A stretch of 64,000 nucleotides of DNA from Pedobacter sp. HDW13 (GCF_011303555.1 NZ_CP049868.1:2108001-2172000); one strand, 5' to 3'; positions 19,888 through 30,177 are shown, numbered from the stretch's first letter. The notes: generated from the sequence alone by a model not told the origin. A program made the numbers and translations.

Positions 19888-22134
19888 ATGAAACACAAAT
19901 ACTATATTATAATCCTGGGTATTGCTTTGTGCTTTGCTGCCTGTAAAAAGTTTGCAAACGAAGCTTTTAACAATACAACTACCCAAAAGGAAACCTTAGC
20001 CGTAAAAGTGATTAATGACGATGACCAGTTGCCTGTGGCAGGAGTTAAAGTTATTATCAGTCGCCAAACCGAGGCATCGGGGGTATATACGCAGGTAGAT
20101 ACCATCCGAACAGATAAAGATGGTCAAATAAGCACCAAATTACCCTATCCCAATAATATTAAAGTTGAAGTAGATACCACATATTATCACAAAGGTGAGC
20201 AAGCGCTTTATTTTAACAGTGCTGCAAATGTGGTTTTGCATACTACACCTAAGTATGGTATGGCGCCATTAAACATAGCCGTTAAAGACGAGCTTAATGC
20301 TGGTATTTCCAATTTCCCCATGTTAATTGATACCAAAGCACCCGGAGCCGACACTTATACTTCCACCGGAGGTTTGGAACATGCAGGCACTAACGGACAG
20401 TTGATCGTTTCGTTACCTTATCCAAATGCGGTAAGGGTAATCGTGGGCGATACCATGAAGTACTTTCCTGACACCCTAAAAACAGCACTTAAAAATGTAA
20501 GGGGGGAGACTGTTAATTTAACTGCAAAGCTTAAACCAACAACTGTACCTTTAGAGGTTACGGTGTTAGATAAAGACAATAGCACATTGTTGCCCGGTAT
20601 TGATATTGTTGTACTCCAAAAATTAACCGGTGAAACTGATTTCAAAGCTATTGGCCTGACAGGCACAACGGGCAGTAATGGAAAATTAATTTTGAATGCT
20701 CCTTATGAGGGTGAGGTAAAAATTAAAACAACCGATCCAGCGTTCTTCTCCCCCGATTCTGCAATTACGCGCATGGCCTATGCCCAAAACCGGAGCATAA
20801 CTTTGCGATCTAAAAAACTTACCCCAAAAGCACCTGTGGATGTGCTGGTCTACGATCAGTCAAACAATCAGATTTTACCCGGCGTAACGGTTAACGTAAG
20901 TTCAAAAATCACGGGCGAAACTGCATTTAAATTAGATACAACAGCCGTTACCGACGAGAACGGAAAGCTGAGTGTCCGCGTCCGTTTTTCGGGTGATATG
21001 AAATTTGAAGTGCTTAACGATACCTATTTTGCTTCCAATGCCATTACTGCAACAAACACCGGTTCGGCAGCTAAACAGGTTAGTTTACCCTTAACCGTTA
21101 AAACCGCCGCATATCCGGAGCCTGTACTTACAACTTTGATGGTGAGTTCGCTTACATTAAACAACGGAATTACTTTAAATGCTCCAACCGATGTAGCCAA
21201 CGATAAGCGGGGCAACATTTACATTTGCGATCAGAATAACAACCGCATAATACGCGTAAGCAGAAATGGGAATACCACTGTTTTAGCCGGAAGTGCTACA
21301 GCAAGTAGCGTTGACGGGACCGGAACAGCGGCTACATTTAACAAACCAAAAGGTATGGTAATTAACCAGGCTGGAACCGAGTTGTATGTAACCGAATATT
21401 CGGGCAATAAAGTAAGAAAAATAACCATTAATCCAACCAACATGACCGCCGTTGTAACTACCATTGCAGGTAGCGGGGCAGCAGGTACTGCAGATGCAGT
21501 TGGAACAGCAGCTACATTTACTAATCCTAGCGGGATTGATTTAGATGAGGCAGGTGGTGCATTATACCTGTCAGATTTATCGGCCAGCACATCAGTCGGC
21601 AGGATTCGCAAAATAGCATTAAGTACCAATACCGTTAGCACACTTGGTACAGCAACCATATATGCGCCAAATGCAATTGCGCTAAATCCTAGTAAAACAT
21701 CACTTTACTTAGGTTCATTCGGAAATACCTTTGGATCTACTGAAAGTTATCTCTTCAGAGTTACGGTTTCATCAGGTGCCAGAACCGTATTAAAACAAAC
21801 AAAAACCACCAATTTTAACGACCCTTCCGGAATATTCATTAGTCCTGCCGGAGTAATTTTTGTTTGTAGTGAGAAAGCACATTCTATAGCAAGAGTAACA
21901 AGTGAAGTAACTACGAATTCAATATTCGGTTTACTAGCCGGATCAGGTACTGATGATAGTATAACAGGCGTTAATGCAGTTACAGGTACTGCAGGAAATG
22001 TTGATGGCCCCGCTGCCATTGCCAGATTTAACCTGCCCTGGGCTATAAAATACAATGCACATGCAGGTAGTTTCCTCATCGCGGATCAGGGAAACAACAA
22101 AATCCGGATAATGAAATCCAGCACCATTAATTAG
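19888..22134 (+). CDS. Ig-like-repeat and NHL-propeller lipoprotein
   Basis: 748 residues; lipobox Cys19 (CFAAC). Residues about 35-410 contain four repeats of a CNA-B/Ig-like beta sandwich, each with a core like LPVAGVKVIIS...D..GQIST, LLPGIDIVVLQ...GSNGKLIL or ILPGVTVNVSS...DENGKLSV. Residues about 425-745 form an NHL-type beta-propeller (DVANDKRGNIYICDQNNNRIIRV, GIDLDEAGGALYLSD, SFLIADQGNNKIRI). The architecture suggests a stalk of Ig domains presenting a propeller that binds ligand or protein at the cell surface. It follows the main operon after a hairpin and precedes a strong terminator. No catalytic motif is visible. Confidence 0.75.
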   Translation: MKHKYYIIILGIALCFAACKKFANEAFNNTTTQKETLAVKVINDDDQLPVAGVKVIISRQTEASGVYTQVDTIRTDKDGQISTKLPYPNNIKVEVDTTYYHKGEQALYFNSAANVVLHTTPKYGMAPLNIAVKDELNAGISNFPMLIDTKAPGADTYTSTGGLEHAGTNGQLIVSLPYPNAVRVIVGDTMKYFPDTLKTALKNVRGETVNLTAKLKPTTVPLEVTVLDKDNSTLLPGIDIVVLQKLTGETDFKAIGLTGTTGSNGKLILNAPYEGEVKIKTTDPAFFSPDSAITRMAYAQNRSITLRSKKLTPKAPVDVLVYDQSNNQILPGVTVNVSSKITGETAFKLDTTAVTDENGKLSVRVRFSGDMKFEVLNDTYFASNAITATNTGSAAKQVSLPLTVKTAAYPEPVLTTLMVSSLTLNNGITLNAPTDVANDKRGNIYICDQNNNRIIRVSRNGNTTVLAGSATASSVDGTGTAATFNKPKGMVINQAGTELYVTEYSGNKVRKITINPTNMTAVVTTIAGSGAAGTADAVGTAATFTNPSGIDLDEAGGALYLSDLSASTSVGRIRKIALSTNTVSTLGTATIYAPNAIALNPSKTSLYLGSFGNTFGSTESYLFRVTVSSGARTVLKQTKTTNFNDPSGIFISPAGVIFVCSEKAHSIARVTSEVTTNSIFGLLAGSGTDDSITGVNAVTGTAGNVDGPAAIARFNLPWAIKYNAHAGSFLIADQGNNKIRIMKSSTIN

Positions 22135-22175
22135 AAACTAAAGAATGAGCCCCTAGTGGCTTCTAAACAAATTGC

Positions 22176-22268
22176 AAAAGAGGCTGTTCTCCAGTAAAAG
22201 ATGATGTGCCCCAAAAAGTTTTTGTCTAACTTTTGGGGTTCACTTCAAGAGAGCAGCCTCTTTTTTTT
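22176..22268 (+). terminator. Nested-hairpin terminator with an IS-end-like loop
   Basis: An outer stem of about 16 bp (AAAAGAGGCTGTTCTC with GAGAGCAGCCTCTTTT, one G-T pair) is followed by a T tract. In its loop sits a second near-palindrome, CCCCAAAAAGTTTTTG...CTAACTTTTGGGG. It should end the transcript of the NHL gene. The inner palindrome resembles the termini of some IS3-family elements. Confidence 0.75.
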
Positions 22269-22463
22269 GAACGGTGTTAAGATTTCTCCTTTTCTATCAA
22301 GAGAAAAGTAAGAGCCCGCGGCGGTGAGCGGAGGAAAGCCTGTGCCTACACTAGCTAAAGCATTAAGATTCCCGCATACGCGGGAATTACGATTAGCGAA
22401 TGGGAAAGACGATTGCGGGGTAAAGGTGGTGCGCTCCTTTGATCCGGACACCCCTTGCATAGC

Positions 22464-22544
22464 CGTCACCCCTGAACTTGTTTCAGGATCTCTTCTTAAG
22501 TAAGACAAACAATTGAGAGATGCTGAAATAAATTCAGCATGACG
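22464..22544. repeat. MITE-like hairpin repeat, copy 1
   Basis: An 81-bp imperfect palindrome that begins CGTCACCCCTGAAC and ends TTCAGCATGACG. Internal arms TTTCAGGATCTCT and AGAGATGCTGAAA pair across a loop of about 20 bases. Two more copies lie at 27340 and 30270. No coding capacity. The rest of the gap 22269-22576 contains only short GC-rich inverted repeats such as CCGCATACGCGGG. Confidence 0.7.
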
Positions 22545-22576
22545 GATTGGGTTTTTCTGCACCCTACTACCCAAAC

Positions 22577-25500
22577 CTACTCCTTCCCCTTCTGATTACT
22601 CAAATAAACCTTAGGTGTATAACCAAACTGTTTCTTATACTCACGGCTAAAATACTTCGGATCGTTAAAGCCTACCAAATGCGCCACTTCCGAAACATTA
22701 TAAACCCTGCCTTCCAATAAAACTGCGGCCTTTTTTAAGCGGATCGATTTCACAAAATCGTTAACCGATAAATCGGTAATGGCCCTTATTTTCTTATACA
22801 ACACCGGCTGACTCATACCTATTTCGCGGGCCAGTTCCTGCACGCCAAAATGCTGATCGCTTAAGCGCTCTTCAATGCATTTGGTAATCTTAAGCATAAA
22901 TTTATGGTCAACCACATTAATGGTGACATCCTGCGGATCCAGATTAGCCTGCTCGCCAAACTTGCGGCGCATGTTAGCCCGCGACTGCAGCAAATTGCGC
23001 ACATTCAGCAACATCAGTTCAATACTGAAAGGTTTGGTAATGTAGCTGTCGGCTCCGGTTTCGAGCCCATCTACCTGCTGCGATTGCGACACCCGGGCGG
23101 TTAACAAAATCACGGGGATATGTGCCGTACGCTCGTCGGTTTTAAGCTTGCGGCATAAATCAAGTCCGTTCATTACCGGCATCATTACATCGCAAATCAC
23201 CAGATCAGGTAACTGCTCGCTGGCCAGCTCCCAACCCAGCTGTCCGTTTTCGGCTTCTAAAATCTGGTAGTTTAGCCCCACAGTATTACGCAGCAACTGT
23301 CTGATTTCTGGATTATCTTCTACCAGTAAAATCGTCTCCTTAAAAGTCTGTTTCGGGCTCAATGTACCCACTGCAACATCGGGCACCGGCATAGGTACCA
23401 CATAGGTAGTGCTTTCCTGTCCGTCGGCAGCCGGTTCATAAGGCTCAAGCTGCTCCACCCAGCTACCGTCTTTTTTCAAAATTACCGTAAAACAGGTATT
23501 ACCAGCCTGTGCATCACTTTCCGGAATGCTGGCCATTAACAGCTCGCCGTTATGCGCGGTTACAATGCTCTTAGATAAGGCCAGGCCAATACCCGAACCA
23601 ATGTGTACAAAACCCGGACTATTTACCTGGAAAAAATCGCTAAAAAGTTTGCTGGTACTGCTTTCCGGAATCCCGATTCCATTATCGCGTACCTCAATCT
23701 GTACTTCATTTTTGCTTTCTTTAATGCTTACACTAATGGAGCCCTTATCGCGGGTAAATTTAAAGGCATTCGAAAGCAGGTTAAAACACACTTTCTCCAT
23801 CTGTAATTTATCAAACCAGATGGCTATTGGTTGCCCATCCGATTCGAAATGATATGCAATATTGCGGCTTTCGGCCAGCTGTTCAAAAGCATTGAAAATT
23901 TCGCGTAAAAACAGTACCACGTCCTGTTGCTGTGGTTGCAGTTTCAGGTTGCCTGTTTCTGTTTTCCTGAAATCCATCAGTTCGGTTACCAGTTGCATTA
24001 AACGATCGGCATTGCGCTTAATCGGCAAAATCTGGTTATTAATCACCGGCAGGTCTTTAGTGCTCTTAAGCAGGTTTTCCAGCGGACCTAATATCAGTGT
24101 AAGCGGCGTTCTGATTTCGTGCGACACATGCGTAAAAAACCTGAGCTTTACCCGCTGTACATCCTCTGTTCTTTTTAACAATGCCCGCACAAAGAGGTAA
24201 CGCACAATGAGAAAAAGCATGGCCAAAAACAGCAAAAGGTAAAACAAATAAGCCCACCAGCTGGCCCAAAAGGCTGGCCGCACCCTAATTTGAATGGTAG
24301 CCACCTCAGCTCCCGGAATGCCATCGTTATTGGTACCCCTAACCATAAAACGGTAATTACCGGCAGGTAAATTGGTGTAGCTGGCACTGGGTGTGGCCAT
24401 ATCGTTCCACCCACGATCAAAACCTTCTAAAAAATAGGCGTATTTGTTCTTATCGGGTTTTACAAAGTTAAGCAGCGCAAACTCGATGGTAAAATTATTC
24501 TGGTCGTGGTTAAAAGTAAGCCTTTGGCCCGTATTAATTTCTTCGGCCAGTTTTCCATCCTTTTCGCTTACATACTGGTTAAACAATTTCAGGCCCGTAA
24601 AAATCAGTGGCGAAGCATAGTTGTTCAGCTCAATTTCGCGGGGATAAAAAGAAGTGAGGCCATTTATACCGCCCATAAATATCTCGCCCCGGCTATCGAT
24701 AAAATAAGACCGTGCATTAAACTCATTACCCGCCAACCCGTCGCTTTTGGTATAATTCCTAAACCTGCCCGTTGCGGGGTTCAGTTCAGAAAGGCCATTG
24801 GCTGTACTTAGCCATAAATTATGGCTGGCATCTTCAACTATCCCCAGTACATTGTTGTTAATCAGCCCGTTCTTTTCCTGAAAGGTTTTAAATGTTTTGG
24901 TTTTAGGGTTATAAATGCTCAAGCCACCAAAGTAAGTTCCGATCAGCATTTCGCCCGCACTGTTTTCGGTAATGCAGTTAATGTAATCAGATTGCAGTTT
25001 ATTGCTTTTGCCCTCGTTTTTATGGAAAACCGTCAGTACCCCTGTTTTAATGTTGTACTGGTACAGGCCGGTGTTGGTACAAATCCAAAGGTCGCCGCGA
25101 CTGTCTTCAAATATATTGAGGATAATTTTTTTGAGCAGGTAACGGTTTAAAATACTCTTGGTAGTATGTGTTGGGTATTTGCCGCTTTTTCTGGTCAGGG
25201 TCGATAATCCGTTTTGCGAACCAATCCAGATGGTACCGCGCCGGTCTACTTCGAGCGCCAGAATTTCGGCAGTACCCACTGCCCCTAACGCATCGCGTAC
25301 ATTTTTAATGTGCTGCGCCTTACCCGTTTTTGGATCAAAAATGTTCAGTCCTCCGCGGTGTGCACCGATAATAATTTTATCGCTGTTGGGGCCTTCCTTC
25401 TTCATGATCTTAATCAGGTTCGAACTGATGCTCAGCGAATCGGTAGAATTACTTTTATAGTTCTTAAAAGTCTTGGTTTTGCGGTTGTAATAATTCAGTC

Positions 25501-26640
25501 CGCCACCCTCAGTAGCTATCCACAGGTTGTGCTGGGCGTCTTCGAGTACCGAGCTCAGCACATTGCCACTAATGCTGGGCATAAACCTGCTGTTGCGGTA
25601 AACTTTAAACCGGGTAGCAATGGGCGATACCATATTAACCCCGCCAAAGTAAGTCCCAATCCAAACGTTCTGATTTTTATCGGCAAAAATGTTATGAATA
25701 GAATTGTGGCTAATGGTACTCGCAATTTCCGGATCGTGCTGATAACTGGTAAAAGTTTCCTCCTCAGGATTCAGGATACTCAGGCCATCTTGTGTGCCTA
25801 CCCACAAAAGCCCTTATGCTCCATAATTTCCCTAATGTCGCTATGGATAATCGAATTAGGGTTTCGATTGTCGTGTTGAAAAACCCGCAGGCTGTTATGC
25901 AACACATCAAACTTACACAGGCCGTTGCTGGTACCCATCCAAATATTCCCTTTTACATCGGCTGCTATAATTGTAATATAATTAGAAGGCAGAGGAGATG
26001 GAAAGCTTACTTTTTTATATTGAAACTTGCCATTACGCAGGCTCGCCAGCACTATTCCGTTTCCCGTTCCTATCCAAAGATTACCGTTTTTATCCTGGCA
26101 GATGCTGTAAATACTGTTTACCGGATCGCCAGCCTTTGTACTGAAACGAAAAGTTTTGAATTGGTTTTGCTCGCGGTTTACCAGTAAATTTAATCCGTTT
26201 AAAGTGCCTACCCAGACATTTTTATCCCGATCCTGGTAAATGGCCTCCACATTGTTGCTGCTCAGGCCTTTGATCCGCAAAAAGGAATCGTTCGGGGTTT
26301 GGTACCGGTTTAATCCACTGGTGGTACCTACCCACAGCACCCCTTTGGCATCGGTTAACAGCGAAGTAACTTCTCCGCCCGAAATACTGGCTGGGTTTTT
26401 AACTTCGTTTTTATAAATTTTAAAGCGATAGCCATCGTAACGGTTAAGGCCCTGGCGCGTGCCAAACCACATAAAACCCGTACTATCCTGGGCAATGGCC
26501 ATTACCGAATTTTGCGACAGGCCATTTTCGACTGTGAGGTTTGAAAAAGAAACAGCAAGCTGGCCCCTTGCCGAAAAAAAAGTAAGGGAAATTAACAGGC
26601 CAAGCAACAGCCTAACAGGCTTATCACATCTCATATTCAA
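22577..26640 (-). CDS. Hybrid two-component system regulator (HTCS), frameshifted at about 25806
   Basis: One gene in two frames. The first (26640-25798) has a signal peptide (LLLGLLISLTFFSARG) and Reg_prop beta-propeller repeats (GLSQNSVMAIAQD, FMWFGTRQGLNRYDG, VLWVGTTSGLNRY). The second (25807-22577) has more Reg_prop repeats, a Y_Y_Y domain (YAYFLEGFDRGWNDM), a membrane helix (WAYLFYLLLFLAMLFLIV), HisKA (HVSHEIRTPLTL), HATPase (DNGIGIPE, GSGIGLALSKS), a receiver (CDVMMPVMNG, ITKPF) and a C-terminal AraC helix-turn-helix (VAHLVGFNDPKYFSREYKKQFG). One extra T in the minus-strand TTTT at 25806-25809 gives KGFLWVGTQDG and about 1355 residues, normal for HTCS. It senses a periplasmic glycan fragment and activates nearby operons; the sites at 797, 26737 and 27582 are its probable targets. 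Confidence 0.93.
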
Positions 26641-26736
26641 TTTTGTAGGTTCAAGTTAGTTAGCTATCCAATAAATATAGGAAGATGATTGCTTTCCTGA
26701 GTGTTATCGAAGGATTTTAGCACGATATTACGGATT

Positions 26737-26795
26737 TTTCTACCCTTTCTTTTAGAATCTTCGTCTTTTTTTCATGGATAATACACCAAATTTGA
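26737..26795 (+). promoter_or_regulatory. Operator/promoter copy B of the hybrid two-component regulon
   Basis: TTTTCTACC, 10 bases, GAATCTTCGTC plus a T tract, then ATTTG with its G 39 bases after the GAATC start; spacing is identical to copies A and C. It faces the + strand, away from the regulator gene, and toward the fucosidase-like remnant at 27000. It lies in the 359-base gap 26641-26999, which otherwise shows a short inverted repeat (AAGTGGGCCACCCG...GTGCCCACTT at about 26898-26922) and no ORF. Confidence 0.65.
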
Positions 26796-26999
26796 TCAAT
26801 ACAAATGGTTGCAACTTATTGGCCAGTGGCTTAGCCTGCCAAAAACAACGCAGCCATACCAAACAAGAAAAGAGTTAGTTGATCAATAGCCGGGATAAGT
26901 GGGCCACCCGTTGTGCCCACTTATAAGCCGGCAACTTAGCCCCCTTACACCATCATTTAACCAGGATGGTCATTTTCCATTCTAAATAACCCTCAGCAT

Positions 27000-27312
27000 A
27001 TGCCGTCCCAAAACACAAATAATTCTCTTTCAAATCCTTTAAAAAACGCTGTCGACATCAGAATGCTCGAACCTATTATTTTTTATTCGGGTAAGCACGA
27101 TGAACTGCAAATCCATTTAAAAGAAGCCCTTAATGGCGAACTGATTATTAAATCGTTAAACACGGCCATGCTCGAAATTAAGGCCGTAATGATGGCCGAT
27201 ACTGATGCCCCCTAAACTGGAAACAGAATAAAGAATGCCTGAAAATCGTATTTGATGGAGAATTGAAACCTGTTGAAGGGAATACGAATAGTGTGATAAA
27301 GGTGGTGTTTTA
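27000..27312 (+). pseudogene. C-terminal remnant of an alpha-L-fucosidase-like (GH29) protein, frameshifted
   Basis: The first frame reads 71 residues to 27215, including NGELIIKSLNTAMLEIKAVMM. Adding one C to the run at 27208-27212 extends it as LNWKQNKECLKIVF...VIKVVF to the stop at 27312, about 104 residues in all. The pattern GEL.IKSL...IK.V......L.WKQ....L.I resembles the C-terminal beta domain of GH29 fucosidases. The catalytic barrel of about 350 residues is absent, and no upstream frame continues it. The piece lies 205 bases after operator copy B, so it may be what is left of a regulated gene after internal deletion. The family match is by eye and uncertain. Confidence 0.4.
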
Positions 27313-27339
27313 AGATTAGCGCATGGGTAGTCCCGTTAT

Positions 27340-27417
27340 CGTCACCCTGAACTCGTTTCAGGGTCTCTCTTTAACTAACGCAAACAATTGAGAGATGCTG
27401 AAATAAATTCAGCATTA
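27340..27417. repeat. MITE-like hairpin repeat, copy 2
   Basis: Starts CGTCACCCTGAACTCGTTTCAGG and shares GAGAGATGCTGAAATAAATT with copies 1 and 3. Its right end has diverged (CAGCATTACT instead of CAGCATGACG). The neighbouring 27440-27545 carries another short repeat type (GGAATGACGATC at both ends, with CTTCGCTGCGCTCAACATGAC inside). Confidence 0.65.
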
Positions 27418-27581
27418 CTGTATAGAATAAGATTGCGACCTACAGGTGCGGGAATGACGATCACCTCGCAGTTCCGACTAACCCAGGAGAGATACTTCGC
27501 TGCGCTCAACATGACAAAGCGAGAAAGGAATGACGATCCAGGTATATCCAAAACGTTACCAAAGCACCCATCACTTTAGAA

Positions 27582-27640
27582 TTTTCTACCCCATCCCTTA
27601 GGATTTTCGTCTTTTTTGAACCTGCAAAAGCACAATTTTG
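27582..27640 (+). promoter_or_regulatory. Operator/promoter copy C of the hybrid two-component regulon
   Basis: TTTTCTACC, 10 bases, GGATTTTCGTC plus a T tract, then ATTTTG whose G is 39 bases after the GGATTTTC start. It ends 62 bases before the ATG of the GH88 gene and is the best-placed copy for a promoter. Conserved spacing to copies A and B supports a shared regulator and polymerase geometry. Confidence 0.7.
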
Positions 27641-27701
27641 CCAGAACCAATATAAAAAGCCTGCACCCCGGGCTTAACATTAATTAAAATATACCTAAAC
27701 T

Positions 27702-28898
27702 ATGAAGAGAATACTGTTCAGCATCTGTTTACTGGCTTCGGTGGCAATGGCCCCTGCCCAGCAAGCTGCTGATGAGAAGGAAGCGATGAGAAGCCTGATT
27801 GATAAGCAGTTTAAATTTGCGCAAAAACAATATCAGCTTCTGGCTAAAAACACGCCCGACAACCGCATGCCGAAAACTTTTTATGCCAAAAGTAACCGGC
27901 TCGAAACCAGCGATACACAATGGTGGTGCAGTGGCTTTTATCCAGGCTCACTCCTTTACATTTACGAATACACCAACGACCAGGCAACCCTGAAAGAAGC
28001 CGAAAAACGCCTCGCCATACTCGAAAAAGAAAAGCACTATACCGGAAATCACGATTTAGGTTTTATGATGTTCTGCAGCTTTGGCAATGCTTACCGTATT
28101 ACCGGCAAGGCCGAGTACAAACCTACTATCGATACAGCAGCAGCTTCACTGGTTACACGTTACCGCCCTCAGGCAAAAGTGATCCAGTCGTGGAATAGCA
28201 ATAAACAATGGAAAGGTCCTGTAATTATCGATAACCTGATGAACCTAGAGCTCCTGGCCTGGGTAACAGATCATGGCGGCGATCCGAAATACAAGGAAAT
28301 TGCCATTCACCATGCCGATACTTCGTTGAAAAACCATTTCCGCTCCGATTACAGTTCATACCATGTGGTTGATTACGACATGACCACCGGTAAAGTATTG
28401 AAAAAAGGAACTGCCCAGGGTGCATCAGACGAGTCGGCCTGGAGCCGTGGGCAGGGTTGGGCCCTGTATGGTTACGCCATGATGTACCGTTTTACCAAAA
28501 ACAAACGCTATTTAGAGCAGGCCAAAAACATTGCCCGTTTCATTATCAATAACCCCAATATGCCTGCTGATCAGGTTCCTTACTGGGATTTTAACGCTCC
28601 GGGAATCCCGAATACTTATCGCGATGCCTCGGCCGCAGCCGTTATTGCCTCGGCTTTATTAGAACTGGGTCAGTACAGCAGCAAAAGCGAGCAAAAATTA
28701 TTTGTGGGCGAAGCACGCAAAATGATTGTTTCACTTTCTTCGGAAGCTTACAGTGCCAAACCGGGCCAAAATGGGGGGTTCCTGCTTATGCACAGCACCG
28801 GGGCACTGCCGCTTAAATCAGAAATCGATGTGCCATTAAGCTACGCCGATTATTACTATCTTGAGGCGCTGATGCGCTATAAAAACTGGTATTTATAA
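27702..28898 (+). CDS. Glycoside hydrolase family 88 unsaturated glucuronyl hydrolase
   Basis: 398 residues with a signal peptide (ILFSICLLASVAMAPAQ). The (alpha/alpha)6-barrel motifs of GH88 are present: SGFYPGSLLYIYE, NHDLGFMMFCSFG with Asp118, IIDNLMNLELL with Asp177, and DESAWSRGQGWALYGY. The two Asp residues are 59 apart, close to the Asp88/Asp149 pair of the Bacillus enzyme. GH88 enzymes hydrate the 4,5-unsaturated uronic acid that polysaccharide lyases leave on oligosaccharides from glycosaminoglycans or similar uronic polymers. No lyase is visible in the window. It follows operator copy C and is probably cotranscribed with the DUF2264 gene 8 bases downstream. Confidence 0.92.
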   Translation: MKRILFSICLLASVAMAPAQQAADEKEAMRSLIDKQFKFAQKQYQLLAKNTPDNRMPKTFYAKSNRLETSDTQWWCSGFYPGSLLYIYEYTNDQATLKEAEKRLAILEKEKHYTGNHDLGFMMFCSFGNAYRITGKAEYKPTIDTAAASLVTRYRPQAKVIQSWNSNKQWKGPVIIDNLMNLELLAWVTDHGGDPKYKEIAIHHADTSLKNHFRSDYSSYHVVDYDMTTGKVLKKGTAQGASDESAWSRGQGWALYGYAMMYRFTKNKRYLEQAKNIARFIINNPNMPADQVPYWDFNAPGIPNTYRDASAAAVIASALLELGQYSSKSEQKLFVGEARKMIVSLSSEAYSAKPGQNGGFLLMHSTGALPLKSEIDVPLSYADYYYLEALMRYKNWYL

Positions 28899-28906
28899 CC
28901 CACAAT

Positions 28907-30159
28907 ATGGAAAGAAGAAAATTTATAGGAGCCTTATCCTTAACCGGAGTATTCGGAATAGTTAATCCTAAAACAGTACTCTCGGCTACAGCCAAGGAGA
29001 CTCCCGCACGCTTAAAAAACGACCGCGAATACTGGTACAAACTTTTATATAAAATTGCCAGTCCGGTGGTTTCCAATCTGGCCAACGGAACCCTGGTTAA
29101 AAACATGCCTTTAATTACCGCGCCCAAATTCGATTCGCGCTCTCCTACAGTATCGTACCTCGAAGCAGTAGGCCGTACTTACGCGGGTATTGCACCCTGG
29201 CTGGCCCTGCCCGACGATGAAACTGCAGAAGGTATTTTAAGGAAAAAACTACGTTTGCAGGCCGTTCAGGGTTTAGATAATTGCTTTGCGCCCAACAGTC
29301 CCGATAAACTGAATTTTACTAAAGATTATCAGCCCATTGTAGATGCAGCCTATCTGGCTCAAACCTTTTTAAGGGCACCAAAAGCCATATGGGAACCATT
29401 AAAAGCCGAAACTAAGCAGGCCATTGTGGCCGCTTTTAAATCGTTGCGTAACCGCAAACCTTTTAAAAATAACTGGTTACTGTTTGGTTCTATTACGGAA
29501 GCCTTTTTACTCTCTATTGGCGAGCAACACGATGAAGCCCGTCTGAACGAAGGCGTAGATGCGCTTACCGGCTGGTACAAAGGCGATGGTTGGTATGGCG
29601 ATGGGCCAAACCTGACTTTTGATTATTATAACTCTTTCGTAATTCACCCGATGATGGTTGATACTTTGGCCATTATGCTGGATAACAAACTGGTAAAACA
29701 AGAGCGTTACGACCTAGCTTTAAAACGCATGCAGCGTTATGTGGTAGGGCAGGAGCGGATGATTTCGCCCGAAGGCACTTACCCCCCATTGGCCGTTCCA
29801 TTACTTACCGCACAGGGGCTTTCCAGGCTTTAAGTCAGGTTGCTTTAATGCATAAACTACCCGATACCATTAAACCGGCACAGGTACGTTCGGCACTAAC
29901 CAAAGTGAAACAGAATTTATACGATATACCTGGTACATTCGATGCCAAAGGCTGGTTACAACTGGGCTTCTGTGGTCACGACCCTGAGATTGCCGACTAC
30001 TATACCTCTACAGGTAGTTTGTATATGGCTACGCTCTCGTTCCTGCCGTTGGGATTACCGGCCAGCGATGAGTTTTGGGCTGCACCCGCGGCAGACTGGA
30101 CCGCAAAAAAGGCCTGGGCAGCAAAACCCTTCCCGAAAGATTATCATGTAGATTATTAA
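28907..30159 (+). CDS. DUF2264-family protein, frameshifted at about 29782
   Basis: The first frame (28907-29833) begins with a signal-like MERRKFIGALSLTGVFG and runs through DREYWYKLLYKIASPV, RTYAGIAPWL and GWYGDGPNLTFDYYNSFVIHP to EGTYPP. With one C added to the run at 29782-29787 it continues IGRSITYRTGAFQAL into the frame ending at 30159. The restored protein has about 417 residues, normal for DUF2264. Proteins of this family have an (alpha/alpha)6-barrel look and often sit beside GH88/GH105 genes in uronic-acid polysaccharide loci; their reaction is not established. An ATG at 29848 would give only a 103-residue C-terminal piece. Confidence 0.8.
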
Positions 30160-30177
30160 AATATACAAGTTATTGCA

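Noticed and set aside
21231..21659. 142-codon minus-strand ORF of alanine/valine/leucine-rich sequence
   Set aside because: Antisense shadow of the NHL propeller; low-complexity composition and no start context.
23526..25460. Several + strand ORFs opposite the hybrid regulator gene
   Set aside because: They are antisense to clear kinase and propeller domains, lack domains or signals of their own, and reflect codon bias of the real strand.
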